A DNA stretch of 64,000 nt from Betaproteobacteria bacterium (GCA_016716535.1 JADJWD010000004.1:124001-188000); one strand, 5' to 3'; positions 48,883-58,399 are shown, counted from the stretch's first letter. The notes: generated from the letters alone by a model not told the origin. A program made the numbers and translations.

Positions 48883-51228
48883 TCAAACTTCGCGCAGGCG
48901 TTGCAGCACCTGCTCGGGCGTGATCGGGTAATGGCGAAAGCGCACGCCCACCGCGTCGAAGATCGCGTTGGCGATCGCCGGGCCGATGGCGATGATCGGG
49001 TCTTCGCCGATGCCTTTGGCGCCCCACGGGCCGCCGGGGTCGGGCGCGGTCTCGAGCAGGATCGTGCGCACCGGCGGCATGTCCATCGCCAGCGGCATCT
49101 TGTAGTCGACGAAGCTCGCGTTCAGCGTGCGGCCGGTGACGGGGTCGATCTCGTGGTTCTCGCTGAGCGTGTGGCCGATGCCCTGCTGCACGCCGCCTTC
49201 GACCTGGCCCTGCGCGGCAACTGGGTGCACGACGCGGCCGACCTCGTGCACCGGCACCACCTGCAGCACCTGCACCTGGCCGGTCTCGACATCGACCTGC
49301 ACCTCGACGAAGTGGGCTGCGAACGAGTACGACTTGGTCGGCGAATAGCTGCCGTGGCCGACGAGGTGCGGCGAAGGAATGCCGCGCCCGGGCGCCATCA
49401 CGTCGCGCACGCTCAGAATGCGGTCGGTGCCGGCGACGCGCACGACGCCTGCGCGCACTTCGAGATCGGTGGCCGCGGCTTCCAGCAGACCCGCGGCGCG
49501 CTCGAGCAACTGCCGCTTCACCTCGGCCGCCGCGAGCTTGGCCGCCATGCCGCCCATGTAGGTGGTGTGGCTCGCGAAGGCGCCGATGTCCCACGGCACG
49601 ATGTCGGTGTCGCCGTGCACGACGTGGATCGACTCGAAGGCGACACCCAGTTCCTCGGCGACGATCTGCGCCAGCGCCGTGTGCGCGCCGGTGCCCAGCG
49701 CCGCGGTGCCGGTGAAGAGCGTCGCCGTGCCGTCCTCGTGCATCTTGACGAGCGCGTTGCCCTGCTCCTTGATGCCGGGGTACGCCGACGAGCCGTGCAT
49801 CTCGCAGCCGAGGCCCCAGCCGAAGCGCAGCGCGCCCTGCGGCGGGCGCTTCGGCGGCGCGGCGCGGCTTCGATCAGGGCTCGAGCCCAGTGGCGTCGAG
49901 GCCCAACCCACCTCCTGCATGCCGCGGCGGATGCAGTCTTCGAGGCCGTGGCCGACGATCGGGTGGCCCGAGGGCGCGATGTCACCTTCCCGCACGGCGT
50001 TCTTCAGCTTCAGCGCCGCGGGGTCGAGGCCGAGCTTCAGGGCCGCCTCGTCCAACTGGATGTCGAGCGCGTAGTAGGCCTGCACGACGCCGTACCCGCG
50101 GTAGGCGCCGGCGATCGGCGCGTTCGTGTAGACGCAACGCCCTTCGAGCAGCACGTTGTCGCAGCGGTACAGCGACGTGAGCGAGGAGGTGCCTACCGCC
50201 GTGACGCCCGGCCCGTGTGACCCGTAGGCGCCGGAGTTGTAGACGAGCCTGGCCTGGCGCGCGGTGATCGTGCCGTCGCGCTTGAAGCCCTGCTTCAGCC
50301 AGATCTTCACCGGGTGGCGCGAGCGGCCGCCGAGGAAGGTTTCCTTGCGCGTCCACTCCATCATCACCGGCCGGCGCGTGCGCTTGGCGAGCAGCGCGCA
50401 GAGGAACTCGCTCTGGAAGAGGTCCTGCTTGGCGCCGAAGCCGCCGCCGAAGTGGTCGGCCAGCACGCGCACCTGGTTCAGCGGCAGGCCCAGCACCTCG
50501 GCCATCGCGCCGCGCACCATGAAGGCGGTCTGCGTGCTGATGTGCACCGTGAGGCGGCCGTGTTCGTCCCAGTGACACAGGCTCGCATTCGGCTCCATGT
50601 AGGCGGGTGTCGGCCGGCCGCCTTCGTAAAGCCCTTCGACGATGAGGTCGGCCTCGGCAAAGCCGCGCTCGACGTCGCCGCGCGCGACGCGCACCGGCGG
50701 CGCGACGAGGTTGCCGGGAAGCGCCTCGCGGTCAGGTTCGTTGCCGTGGATCTGCGCCGCGTCCGGTGCCTCGGCCGCCTCGGTGGTGATCAGTACCGGC
50801 AGTTCGTCGTACTCGACCTCGATCAGCGCCAGCGCCTCCTCGGCGACCTCTTCGCTCACCGCCGCGACCGCGGCCACCGCTTCGCCCCAGTAGCGCACCT
50901 TGCGGTCGAGGATGTACTGGTCCTTCGTGCACGAGGCGGCGCGCGGCATCGGCGAGCCGTAGTGCAGCACGCGCGGCACGTCGGCGTGCGTCAGCACCGC
51001 CTTGACGCCGGGCAGCGCGAGCGCGCGGCTCGTGTCGATGCGGCGGATCACGGCGTGCGCGACGGTGCTGCGCTTGACGCGCGCGAAGAGCATGCCGGGC
51101 AGGCGGATGTCGGCGGTGTAGCGGGCGCTGCCGCTGACCTTCTCGGCAAGGTCGCTGCGGCGCACGGAGGTGCCGACGATGCCCAGGGCGGCGTCGAGTC
51201 CGTTGCCAGGCAGCGCGGCGGCGCTCAT
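48883..51228 (-). CDS. Molybdenum hydroxylase large subunit (xanthine dehydrogenase family)
   Basis: 781-residue molybdopterin-binding subunit. Conserved features are the N-terminal domain VSGSARYTADIRLPGMLFARV (about 31-51), the molybdopterin contacts HFGGGFGAKQDLFQ (about 255-268), AGAYRGYGVVQAYYALD and the catalytic-glutamate motif GPWGAKGIGED (about 742-752). The loop reads AYRGYG and lacks the AYRCSFR of true CO dehydrogenase CoxL, so this is an aromatic/heteroaromatic hydroxylase, not a CODH. It is the third subunit gene (FAD, Fe-S, Mo order) with ATGA coupling to the Fe-S gene. Substrate unknown. Confidence 0.9.
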   Translation of the reverse strand: MSAAALPGNGLDAALGIVGTSVRRSDLAEKVSGSARYTADIRLPGMLFARVKRSTVAHAVIRRIDTSRALALPGVKAVLTHADVPRVLHYGSPMPRAASCTKDQYILDRKVRYWGEAVAAVAAVSEEVAEEALALIEVEYDELPVLITTEAAEAPDAAQIHGNEPDREALPGNLVAPPVRVARGDVERGFAEADLIVEGLYEGGRPTPAYMEPNASLCHWDEHGRLTVHISTQTAFMVRGAMAEVLGLPLNQVRVLADHFGGGFGAKQDLFQSEFLCALLAKRTRRPVMMEWTRKETFLGGRSRHPVKIWLKQGFKRDGTITARQARLVYNSGAYGSHGPGVTAVGTSSLTSLYRCDNVLLEGRCVYTNAPIAGAYRGYGVVQAYYALDIQLDEAALKLGLDPAALKLKNAVREGDIAPSGHPIVGHGLEDCIRRGMQEVGWASTPLGSSPDRSRAAPPKRPPQGALRFGWGLGCEMHGSSAYPGIKEQGNALVKMHEDGTATLFTGTAALGTGAHTALAQIVAEELGVAFESIHVVHGDTDIVPWDIGAFASHTTYMGGMAAKLAAAEVKRQLLERAAGLLEAAATDLEVRAGVVRVAGTDRILSVRDVMAPGRGIPSPHLVGHGSYSPTKSYSFAAHFVEVQVDVETGQVQVLQVVPVHEVGRVVHPVAAQGQVEGGVQQGIGHTLSENHEIDPVTGRTLNASFVDYKMPLAMDMPPVRTILLETAPDPGGPWGAKGIGEDPIIAIGPAIANAIFDAVGVRFRHYPITPEQVLQRLREV

Positions 51229-51767
51229 CGCGGGGCCTGCCCTTCTTGCGCGGCTTCCTTCGCCGTCTCTGCCACCGCCTCGACGATCTTCGTGTAGCCG
51301 GTGCAGCGGCAGATGTTGCCCGCCAGCGCGAAGCGGATCTCGGTCTCGCTCGGCGCCGGCTTCTCGGCGAGCAGCGCCTTGGCCATCATCAACATGCCCG
51401 GCGTGCAGAAGCCGCACTGCGCCGCGCCGCAGCGCATGAACTGGCGTTGCAGCGGATGCAGTTCACCTTCGGCCCCGGCCAGGCCCTCGACCGTTTCGAT
51501 CGCGCGCCCGTCGGCCTCCAGCGCCAGCATCAGGCAGGCGTTGACCGGCGCGCCGTCGACGAGCACGGTGCAGGCGCCGCAGTCGCCGACGTCACAGCCC
51601 TTCTTCGTGCCGGTGAGGCCGATCTCGTGCCTGAGCGCGTCGAGCAGGGTGCGGTAAGGCGCCACCGTGAAGGCGACCGGCTCGCCGTTGACGGTGCAGC
51701 GCACGGCGCGCGTGTCGTCGCGGCCGAAGATAGCGTTGTCGGTGGGGTCGCGGGTCACGGCGCTCAT
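51225..51767 (-). CDS. Molybdenum hydroxylase 2Fe-2S subunit
   Basis: 180-residue ferredoxin-like subunit with both [2Fe-2S] clusters: plant-type CDVGDCGACTVLVDG (about 64-78) with the fourth Cys downstream, and the helical-bundle cluster CGAAQCGFCTPGMLMM then CRCTGY (about 150-155). It carries electrons from the Mo centre to FAD. Start and stop both overlap neighbours by ATGA, giving strict coupling to the FAD and Mo subunits. Length is slightly above the usual 155-165 because of an N-terminal 25-residue leader. Confidence 0.92.
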   Translation of the reverse strand: MSAVTRDPTDNAIFGRDDTRAVRCTVNGEPVAFTVAPYRTLLDALRHEIGLTGTKKGCDVGDCGACTVLVDGAPVNACLMLALEADGRAIETVEGLAGAEGELHPLQRQFMRCGAAQCGFCTPGMLMMAKALLAEKPAPSETEIRFALAGNICRCTGYTKIVEAVAETAKEAAQEGQAPR

Positions 51768-52647
51768 GTCGTTGTCTTTGCAAGCGCCATGCCGCAGGCG
51801 CGTTCGAGGGCGCGGCGCGTCAGCACGCCGACCATCTCGCGCCGGTAGGCCGCACTCGCACGCACGTTGTCGATCGGCCGGCTGGCACGCATCGCGAGTT
51901 CGGCCGCGTGTTGCCACAGCGCTGCGCTTGGCCGCTCGCCGATGAGCGCCGCTTCGGCCTCGCGCGCGCGCGCAGCGGCGTCGCGGCCACTGCGCCGAGC
52001 GCGATGCGCGCGCCTTCGATGCGTCCCGCGCCGTCCAGCCGCACCACGGCGGCAACGCCGACCGTCGCCAGCTCCATTGCGAGCCGCCGGCCGTGCTTGA
52101 TGTAGACGCGGCCGCTGCGCGGTGCCGGCGCGGGCACGCGCACTTGCAGCACGATCTCGCCAGCGCGCAGCACCGTGCGGCCGGGGCCGGTGAAGAAATC
52201 TTCGACTGCCACTTCGCGTTGCCCCTGCGGAGCCCACACGTGCAGCGCCGCGCCATCTGCAATCAGCGGCGGCAGCGTGTCGGCCGAAGGCGAGGCGCGG
52301 CAGACGTTGCCCACCACGGTGGCGCGCTGGCGCACCTGGATCGAGCCGAGTTCCGTCACCGCCTGGTGCAGGCCAGGCCAACGTTCGCGCACGCGCGCAT
52401 CGGTCTCGAGCCGCCGCGCGGTGACGAGCGCGCCGAAACGCAACGCGCCATCGGCGTCGATGCCAAGCCCGTCGAGCCCATTGATGCGCTTCAGGTCGAC
52501 GACGAGACGCACAGGCCGCAGCTGCTCCTTGATCTCGACCAGCAGGTCGGTGCCGCCGGCCATCAGGCTCGGCGCGTCGGGGCGCGCGAGCAAGAGCGCA
52601 CTCGCCTGCTCGAGCGTCGCGGGCGCCGCGTAGTCGAAGCGGATCAT
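51764..52647 (-). pseudogene. Molybdenum hydroxylase FAD subunit, frameshifted in a (CG)6 tract
   Basis: The N-terminal part (from the ATG at 52647) is a good FAD-binding subunit: MIRFDYAAPATLEQASALLL, then PSLMAGGTDLLVEIKEQL with the GGTDLL flavin loop, then GNVCRASPSADTLPPLIADGA. The frame breaks at 51961-51972, a run of six CG dinucleotides. Downstream the other frame continues the family C-terminus (EAEAALIG to YRREMVGVLTRRALERA, stop at 51764, overlapping the Fe-S start by ATGA). Removing one CG unit would restore a 293-residue protein. True pseudogene, slippage-based phase variation and a sequencing error cannot be told apart here. Coupled upstream to UbiD by ATGA. Confidence 0.85.
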
Positions 52648-54038
52648 GTGTTGGCCGCTGCGCCGTTGATGCCGAGCTTGGAGAGCAGCGCCGCGGCGCG
52701 CTCCATCGCCGCCGGCGCGATCGTCGCGCGCACGCCTTCGAAGTCCATGCCGCGCGTCGCGTCCAGCCCCATGCGCGAGGTCGTGCCGCCGGCCGTGGCC
52801 GAGGGGTCGAGCGCGCTGCCGGGCAGGCCGTCGATGACAAGCACGTCGCGGTGCGGCTGGAAGTGCGCGGCCAGCGCCCACAGCACCTCCTCGTCGCGCG
52901 TCACGTCGACGTCGTCGTCGACCGCGATCACGGTCTTCAGGTACGGGTCCCAGCCGAGCAGGCCCAGCATCACCTGGCGCGCCTCGCCGTCGCGTGCCTG
53001 CTTCAACGCGACGTAGGCGTGGAAGTGGGTGCCGCTCGCCGGGTAGTGCACCGCAGTGACGCTCGGGAAACGCTCCTTCAGCTTCGTGACCATCTCGCTT
53101 TCGCGCGGCACGCGGCCGAGGTTCAGGTGCTCGGCCGAGTTGCCGCCGACCACGTCGACGAGCATCGCGTCGCGCCGCCGCAGCACCGAGTGCACGCGCA
53201 AGAGGTGGTTCGTGCTGCGGTTGGACGAGTAGCCGGTGAATTCGCCGAACGGGCCCTCCTCGACCTTCGCTTCCGGGTCGATGACGCCTTCGAGCACGAA
53301 CTCGGCGTGCGCGGGTACCAACAAGCCATGGCGCGGCGTGCGCACACATTGCAGCGGCGCGCCGAAGAGGCCGCCAGCCACCTGCCGCTCGTCGGTGCCG
53401 TAGGGCACGCGCGCCGCCGCGGCCAGCATGAAAAGCGGATGCGCGCCGATCACCATCGCCACCGGCAGCGGCTCGCCGCGGGCCTTGGCCGCCTGCTGCA
53501 TGCGCCACAGGTGGCCGCGCGAATGCAGGCTCGTCGCGAGTTCGGTGGCGCTGTGCCGCATGCTGCGGTGGTAGCTGAGGTTGCCGCGGCCTGTTTGCGG
53601 ATCTTCGGCGACGATGACCGCGTTGGTGATGTAGGCGGCGCGGTCGGTCTCGAAGTGCCGCAGCATCGGCAGCGCCGAGAGATCCACCGCGTCGCCCTGC
53701 GCGACCTCGTCGAGCACCGGGCCCGTCTCCAGCACCTCGGGCGCGATCAGGTTCGACGCCTTCGCCTGGTAGGTGGCGTGGATGCCGCGCGCCGCGCAGC
53801 CGAGCATGCGGCCGATGCGCTCGCGCGAGGCGAAGAGGTTCGTCACCACCGCCACGTCGGCACCCCACACCTGCGGCGCCAGCAGCACCGGATGGCGGCC
53901 GCGGGCGGCAAGCTGCCACACCAGCGCCGTCAGGTCCTGGCCGTCGGTGACCGGCTCGCCCAGCACGAGCATGTCGTCGGCGTGCTCGCGCCGGTAGGCG
54001 GCGAGGAAGTGGCGCAGGTCCTGCGGAGAAAGCGTCAT
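52644..54038 (-). CDS. UbiD-family (de)carboxylase
   Basis: 464-residue protein of the prFMN-dependent UbiD family. Visible family segments are GRHPVLLAPQVWGADVAVVTNLFASRERIGRMLG, YITNAVIVAEDPQTGRGNLSYHRSM (Arg of the prFMN/catalytic site), AHPLFMLAAAARVPYGTDE and VEEGPFGEFTGYSS near residue 262, which holds the catalytic Glu. UbiD enzymes reversibly decarboxylate aromatic and heteroaromatic acids; prFMN is made by UbiX, which is not in the window. Coupled by ATGA to the Mo hydroxylase genes, so decarboxylation probably follows or precedes hydroxylation of the same compound. Confidence 0.88.
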   Translation of the reverse strand: MTLSPQDLRHFLAAYRREHADDMLVLGEPVTDGQDLTALVWQLAARGRHPVLLAPQVWGADVAVVTNLFASRERIGRMLGCAARGIHATYQAKASNLIAPEVLETGPVLDEVAQGDAVDLSALPMLRHFETDRAAYITNAVIVAEDPQTGRGNLSYHRSMRHSATELATSLHSRGHLWRMQQAAKARGEPLPVAMVIGAHPLFMLAAAARVPYGTDERQVAGGLFGAPLQCVRTPRHGLLVPAHAEFVLEGVIDPEAKVEEGPFGEFTGYSSNRSTNHLLRVHSVLRRRDAMLVDVVGGNSAEHLNLGRVPRESEMVTKLKERFPSVTAVHYPASGTHFHAYVALKQARDGEARQVMLGLLGWDPYLKTVIAVDDDVDVTRDEEVLWALAAHFQPHRDVLVIDGLPGSALDPSATAGGTTSRMGLDATRGMDFEGVRATIAPAAMERAAALLSKLGINGAAANT

Positions 54039-54085
54039 GGTGCGACCGCGAAGGGGCCGAGATCGAGAAGCCAGGCAGCGCCCCG

Positions 54086-55000
54086 CTACTTCACGCCGAA
54101 GTACGTGTCCTTCAGCCGCCCTTGCGCCTCTTCCATCGTGCGCGGCGGCGGCGTCGTCTTGATGCCGCACATGCGCGCGATGTTGTTGCCCATGTAGTCC
54201 TCGAGGCCGTCCTCGTCGAGGTTCATGCCGTGCGGCGGCGGGCCGCACAGCACTTCCAGTTCGCGCAGCCACATGCCGGGCTCGTTCGGCGGGCTGTCGG
54301 TGCCGAAGACGATCTTGTGCCGCGGCAGCTCCTTGGCGAACTCGACGATGCGCGCCTGGAACGTCCAGCCGCTTTCGCAGACGACGTTGGGCGTGTCGTT
54401 GGCCATCCAGAAAGCCTCGAAGCTGTAGTTGCCGCCGGTCTGGATGCCGAAGTGGCCGATGATGAAGTTCACCATCGGGAACTCGCGGATCACCGGGTAG
54501 AACATCGTCGGGATGCTGAACGGCCCGTCGCCGGTGTGGATCAGCACGACGACGTTGTACTTGGCGCACACCTTCATCGCGGGCCGCAGCCACTCGAGCG
54601 CGCGGTCGGGCCGGTAGCCGTGCATGTTGGAGTGCAGCTTCAGCATCTTGAAGCCGTACTCCTTGACGTGGAACTCCAGCTCCGCGGCGCCGTTCTCCGG
54701 GCCCCAGCGCGGGTTGAAGTTGAAGTTGCCGATGAAGCGGTCGGGGTACTTCTGCGTCAGCTCGGCGCAGTAGGCCATGTAGTCGCGGATGCCTTCGCGG
54801 CCGCGCCGGTTGCCGTCGCGGTAGACGGTGTTGCCCGGCGGCGGCTGGATGAAGCCCATGTCGATGCGGCGCGGCTTGCCGTTGATCATGTACGGGCCGT
54901 CCATCAGCTTCAACATGCGCTCGCCGTTGAACGGCGTGCCGGTGTGGCGCCAGGCCTCGTCGACGAGGTTCGTCGGGTGCAGGTGGGTGTCGATGATCAT
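54086..55000 (-). CDS. ACMSD-type amidohydrolase (metal site intact)
   Basis: 304-residue amidohydrolase-2-family TIM barrel. The metal ligands are complete: His6 and His8 (MIIDTHLHP), His155 (VLIHTGDG), His183 (IIGHFGIQ) and Asp235 (FGTDSPP). This family includes ACMSD, 4-oxalomesaconate hydratase, gamma-resorcylate decarboxylase and 5-carboxyvanillate decarboxylase, that is, non-oxidative decarboxylases or hydrolases of aromatic acids. It is about 45% alike, by eye, to the next upstream paralogue and is transcribed just before ubiD with about 47 bp between. Reaction unknown. Confidence 0.88.
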   Translation of the reverse strand: MIIDTHLHPTNLVDEAWRHTGTPFNGERMLKLMDGPYMINGKPRRIDMGFIQPPPGNTVYRDGNRRGREGIRDYMAYCAELTQKYPDRFIGNFNFNPRWGPENGAAELEFHVKEYGFKMLKLHSNMHGYRPDRALEWLRPAMKVCAKYNVVVLIHTGDGPFSIPTMFYPVIREFPMVNFIIGHFGIQTGGNYSFEAFWMANDTPNVVCESGWTFQARIVEFAKELPRHKIVFGTDSPPNEPGMWLRELEVLCGPPPHGMNLDEDGLEDYMGNNIARMCGIKTTPPPRTMEEAQGRLKDTYFGVK

Positions 55001-55038
55001 GTCGGTGGCTCCTCGTTCTTTCGGTGGGCGCTGTGTCT

Positions 55039-55974
55039 TCAATACAGCGGGATCACCGGTTGCGGGGCCACCGGCTTCGCAAGGCGCTTGTTCGCCTCGT
55101 CGAAGCTCTTCGGCGCGGGCGTCGGCTCGAGGCCGATCATCCGCGCGACGTTGTTGCCGAGGTAGTCCTCGAGCGTCTCCTCGTCGAGGTTCATGCCCTG
55201 CGGCGGGTTCGTGCACAGCACCTCCAGCAGGCGCAGCCACATGCCCGGCTCGTTGGGCGGCGTGTCGCTGCCGAAGAGGATCTTGTGCGGCGGCAGTTCC
55301 TTGGCGAACTCGACGATGCGCGACTGCAGGCACCAGCCGCTTTCGCAGTAGACGTTGGGCTTTTCCATCGCCATCTGGAAGGGCTCGAAGCAGTAGACGC
55401 CGCCGGTCTGCACGCCGAAGTGCGCCATGATGAAGTTGACCGACGGGTACTTGTTGACCATCGGCGCCCACTCGGTGGGGATGCTGTACGGGCCGTCGCC
55501 GGTGTGCACCTTGACGAGCACGCCGAGTTCGGCGCACTTGTCCAGCGCCGGGCGCACCCAGTCCATCGCGCGGTCGGGCCGGTAGGCGTGCATGTTGGCC
55601 TGGAACTGGACCATCTTGAAGCCGTGGTCCTTGACGTAGCGCTCGATCGCCTCGACGCCGTTCTTCACGCCGCAGCGCGGGTTGTAGACGAAGCAGCCGA
55701 GGAAGCGGTCGGGGTGCTGCTGCGTCAGCTTCAGCGAGTACGCCATGTAGGCATCGATCGACTGGCGGCCGTTCATCTCGGCGTCGGTCCAGGTGTAGAT
55801 CGTGTTGCCCTGCGGCGGCTGGATGAAGGCGCGATCGATGCGCCGCGGCTTGCCGTTGACGAAGAACGGCCCGTCCATCATGGCGAGCAGCCGCTCGCCG
55901 GTGAACGGCTCGCCGTCGTGTTGCCAGGCGAGGTCGGCGACCTCGGTCGGGTAGCAGGAAATATCGATGATCAC
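55039..55974 (-). CDS. ACMSD-type amidohydrolase paralogue with altered metal site
   Basis: 311-residue paralogue of the 54086 protein (shared PRRID, RPDRA.xW, GDGPxSIP, AHFGxQTGG, FAKELPxHKI, PPNEPGMWLR). The N-terminal HxH is lost: the corresponding residues read MIIDISCYP, so His6 becomes Ser and His8 becomes Tyr. His157, His185 and Asp237 are kept. The family's metal site is thus incomplete, suggesting a different metal state or chemistry, or an allosteric or scaffolding partner for the intact paralogue. The start is GTG at 55974. It is the first gene of the leftward train and lies 38 bp before its paralogue. Confidence 0.85.
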   Translation of the reverse strand: MIIDISCYPTEVADLAWQHDGEPFTGERLLAMMDGPFFVNGKPRRIDRAFIQPPQGNTIYTWTDAEMNGRQSIDAYMAYSLKLTQQHPDRFLGCFVYNPRCGVKNGVEAIERYVKDHGFKMVQFQANMHAYRPDRAMDWVRPALDKCAELGVLVKVHTGDGPYSIPTEWAPMVNKYPSVNFIMAHFGVQTGGVYCFEPFQMAMEKPNVYCESGWCLQSRIVEFAKELPPHKILFGSDTPPNEPGMWLRLLEVLCTNPPQGMNLDEETLEDYLGNNVARMIGLEPTPAPKSFDEANKRLAKPVAPQPVIPLY

Positions 55975-56258
55975 GCGGAGACTCCTTGCGGCTCACGCCG
56001 GCGGCGCCGATGGACGCCTGACCCGTTTGCTGCGTGAGCAATCTCCGACCGATCGGCCCTTCGCGCCCGCCGCCGAAAGCAAGGGTTCCGGCGACGGGAT
56101 GGGCTGCGAAGGCCGCGGCTGACCGCTTCTACTCACCCGTCGACGAGGGTTCTAGCCGACCGTCATTCGGGCTGTCAACGGGGCCTCTCCCGACACGCGG
56201 GGTGCGGCCGCGGCGCGCGGCTACCATGGCGGCCTCGTTGCCAACGACAGTGCACCCG

Positions 56259-57371
56259 ATGAGTTCGGTCAGCTACGACTACACGCTGCAAGACGCCCAG
56301 GGCGTGTGCAGCACGCACCACGCCTGGGCGCGCGTGCCGCCGCCGCTTCCGCCGGCCGAAAGGCAGGCCGCGCGCGAGCGCGCCGCGGCTCTGCTGAAGG
56401 CGCACGACGCGGTGTTGGTGGCGCACTACTACGTCGACGGCGACGTGCAGGACCTGGCGCTGGCCACCGGCGGCATCGTCGCCGACTCGCTCGAGATGGC
56501 GCGCTTCGGCCGCGACCACGCGGCGAAGACGCTGGTCGTCGCCGGCGTGCGCTTCATGGGCGAGACGGCCAAGATCCTGAGCCCCGACAAGCGCGTGCTG
56601 ATGCCGGATCTCGAAGCGACCTGCTCGCTCGACCTCGGCTGCCCGCCCGAGGACTTCGCCGCGTTCTGCGACGCGCACCCCGACCGCCAGGTCGTCGTCT
56701 ACGCCAACACCAGCGCCGCGGTGAAGGCGCGCGCCGACTGGATGGTGACGAGTTCGTGCGCGCTGGCGATCGTGCGGCACCTGAAGGAGCAGGGGCAGAA
56801 GATCCTCTGGGCGCCCGACCGGCACCTCGGCCGCTACGTGCAGGAGGAAACCGGCGCCGACATGCTGCTGTGGCAAGGCGCCTGCATCGTGCACGACGAG
56901 TTCAAGGGGCTCGAGCTCGACCTGCTGAAGAAGGAACATCCGAAGGCGATGATCCTCGTGCACCCCGAGTCGCCGAAGAGCGTCGTCGCGCAGGCCGATG
57001 TCGTCGGCTCGACTTCGCAGCTGCTGAAGGCGGTGATCGACGGCGACGCACCCGAATACATCATCGCCACCGACAACGGCCTGATGCACCGCATGCGCCA
57101 GCTCGCCCCGGGCAAGACGCTGATCGAGGCGCCGACCGCCGGCAACAGCGCCACCTGCAAGAGCTGCGCGCATTGCCCGTGGATGGCGATGAACGTCGTG
57201 CAGGGTGTCGCCGACTGCCTCGAGCACGGCACCGGCGAGATCCTCGTGCCCGAGCCGACACGCAGCCAGGCGCTTGGCTGCATCGAACGCATGCTCGATT
57301 TCGTGAAGGCCAACCCGCAGGCGGTCGCCCAACCGAAGTCCGGCTTCGTGCGCGGCATCGGCTCGGCGTGA
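56259..57371 (+). CDS. nadA: Quinolinate synthase NadA
   Basis: 370-residue [4Fe-4S] enzyme that condenses iminoaspartate with dihydroxyacetone phosphate to quinolinate. Family segments are VLVAHYYVDGDVQDLALATGGIVADSLEMA (about residues 58-87), ATCSLDLGCP with a cluster Cys, VTSSCALAIVRHL, and near the C-terminus SCAHCPWMAMN with further cluster ligands. The ATG at 56259 was chosen; an upstream in-frame ATG at 56226 and a longer leader are less likely. NadC starts one base after the NadA stop (TGATG), and NadB is encoded at 61336. The upstream 284-bp gap to the divergent amidohydrolase shows no clear promoter. Confidence 0.95.
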   Translation: MSSVSYDYTLQDAQGVCSTHHAWARVPPPLPPAERQAARERAAALLKAHDAVLVAHYYVDGDVQDLALATGGIVADSLEMARFGRDHAAKTLVVAGVRFMGETAKILSPDKRVLMPDLEATCSLDLGCPPEDFAAFCDAHPDRQVVVYANTSAAVKARADWMVTSSCALAIVRHLKEQGQKILWAPDRHLGRYVQEETGADMLLWQGACIVHDEFKGLELDLLKKEHPKAMILVHPESPKSVVAQADVVGSTSQLLKAVIDGDAPEYIIATDNGLMHRMRQLAPGKTLIEAPTAGNSATCKSCAHCPWMAMNVVQGVADCLEHGTGEILVPEPTRSQALGCIERMLDFVKANPQAVAQPKSGFVRGIGSA

Positions 57372-58285
57372 TGACACTCGCGCCCTCCCCGCGCGCCGTG
57401 CCGGCCGGCGCCGTCACGTTCACCGCGCAAGACGAAACGCTCGACGAAGCGCGCGCGCGCAACATCCGCGACGCGCTGGCCGAGGACATCGGCCGCTGCG
57501 ACTGGACCGGCCTGCTCGTGCCCGCCGGCCAGCGTGTGCGCGCGCGCGTCATCGCGCGCGAGGCGGCGGTGCTGTGCGGCCGCGCGTGGTTCGACGGCGT
57601 GTTTGCATCGCTGGATGCGAAGGCCAAGCTCGACTGGCAGGTCGACGAAGGCGCGTGGATGAAGCCCGACGAGCCGGTGGTGCTGATCGAGGCCGACGGC
57701 CGCGCGCTGCTGGCCGCCGAGCGGCCGGCGCTGAACTTCATCCAGTTGCTGAGTTGCACGGCGACCATGACGCGCCGGCACGTCGACGCGGTCGCGGGCG
57801 CCTCGCCTCTACCGCACGGCTGCGCGATCCTCGACACGCGCAAGACGGTTCCCGGCCTGCGCCAGGCACAGAAGTACGCGGTGCGCGTCGGCGGCGGACA
57901 GAACCAGCGGCTGGCGCTGTGGCACGGCATCCTGATCAAGGAGAACCACATCGCCGCGGCCGGCGGCATAGGCGCGGTGCTCGCGGCCGCCGCGGCGCTG
58001 GCGGCCGGCGTCGAGATCCAGATCGAGGTCGAGACGCTGGCGCAGCTCGAAGAAGCGCTGGCTGCGGGCGCCAAGAGCGTGCTGCTGGACAACTTCGACC
58101 TTGTGCGGATGCGCGAGGCGGTGGCACTGAACCGAGGCCGGGCACTGCTCGAGGTGTCCGGCAGCGTCGAGCTGACTCAGTTGCGCGACATCGCCGCCAC
58201 CGGCGTCGACCGCATCTCGATCGGCCGGCTGACGAAGGACGTGCGGGCGGTCGATTTCTCGATGCGGGTGCTCGGCCGGGCTTGA
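57371..58285 (+). CDS. nadC: Nicotinate-nucleotide pyrophosphorylase (carboxylating) NadC
   Basis: 304-residue quinolinate phosphoribosyltransferase producing nicotinate mononucleotide and CO2. Signature segments are RNIRDALAEDIGRCDWT near residues 31-47, LNFIQLLSCTATMTRRHVDAV near 117-137, ILDTRKTVPGLRQAQKYAVRVGGGQNQR near 155-182, the catalytic ILIKENHIAAAGG and IEIEVETLAQL-like IQIEVETL. Its start codon overlaps the NadA stop by one base, so the pair is translationally coupled. With nadA and nadB the route from aspartate to NaMN is complete in the window. Confidence 0.95.
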   Translation: MTLAPSPRAVPAGAVTFTAQDETLDEARARNIRDALAEDIGRCDWTGLLVPAGQRVRARVIAREAAVLCGRAWFDGVFASLDAKAKLDWQVDEGAWMKPDEPVVLIEADGRALLAAERPALNFIQLLSCTATMTRRHVDAVAGASPLPHGCAILDTRKTVPGLRQAQKYAVRVGGGQNQRLALWHGILIKENHIAAAGGIGAVLAAAAALAAGVEIQIEVETLAQLEEALAAGAKSVLLDNFDLVRMREAVALNRGRALLEVSGSVELTQLRDIAATGVDRISIGRLTKDVRAVDFSMRVLGRA

Positions 58286-58399
58286 ACCGCGCCTGAACCG
58301 GCCCTTTGGCGGCGCTGAAGCGGCAGTGCCGCGCCAAACCCTCCCGCCCCGGCGCCCGGCAGCCCCGCGATAACCCTCAAGTCGGCGTGGCCGGGGCCG

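Noticed and set aside
48883..52647. Aerobic carbon monoxide dehydrogenase (coxMSL)
   Set aside because: The large subunit has AYRGYG in place of AYRCSFR, the hallmark of form I CO dehydrogenase, and the neighbours suggest a heteroaromatic hydroxylase.
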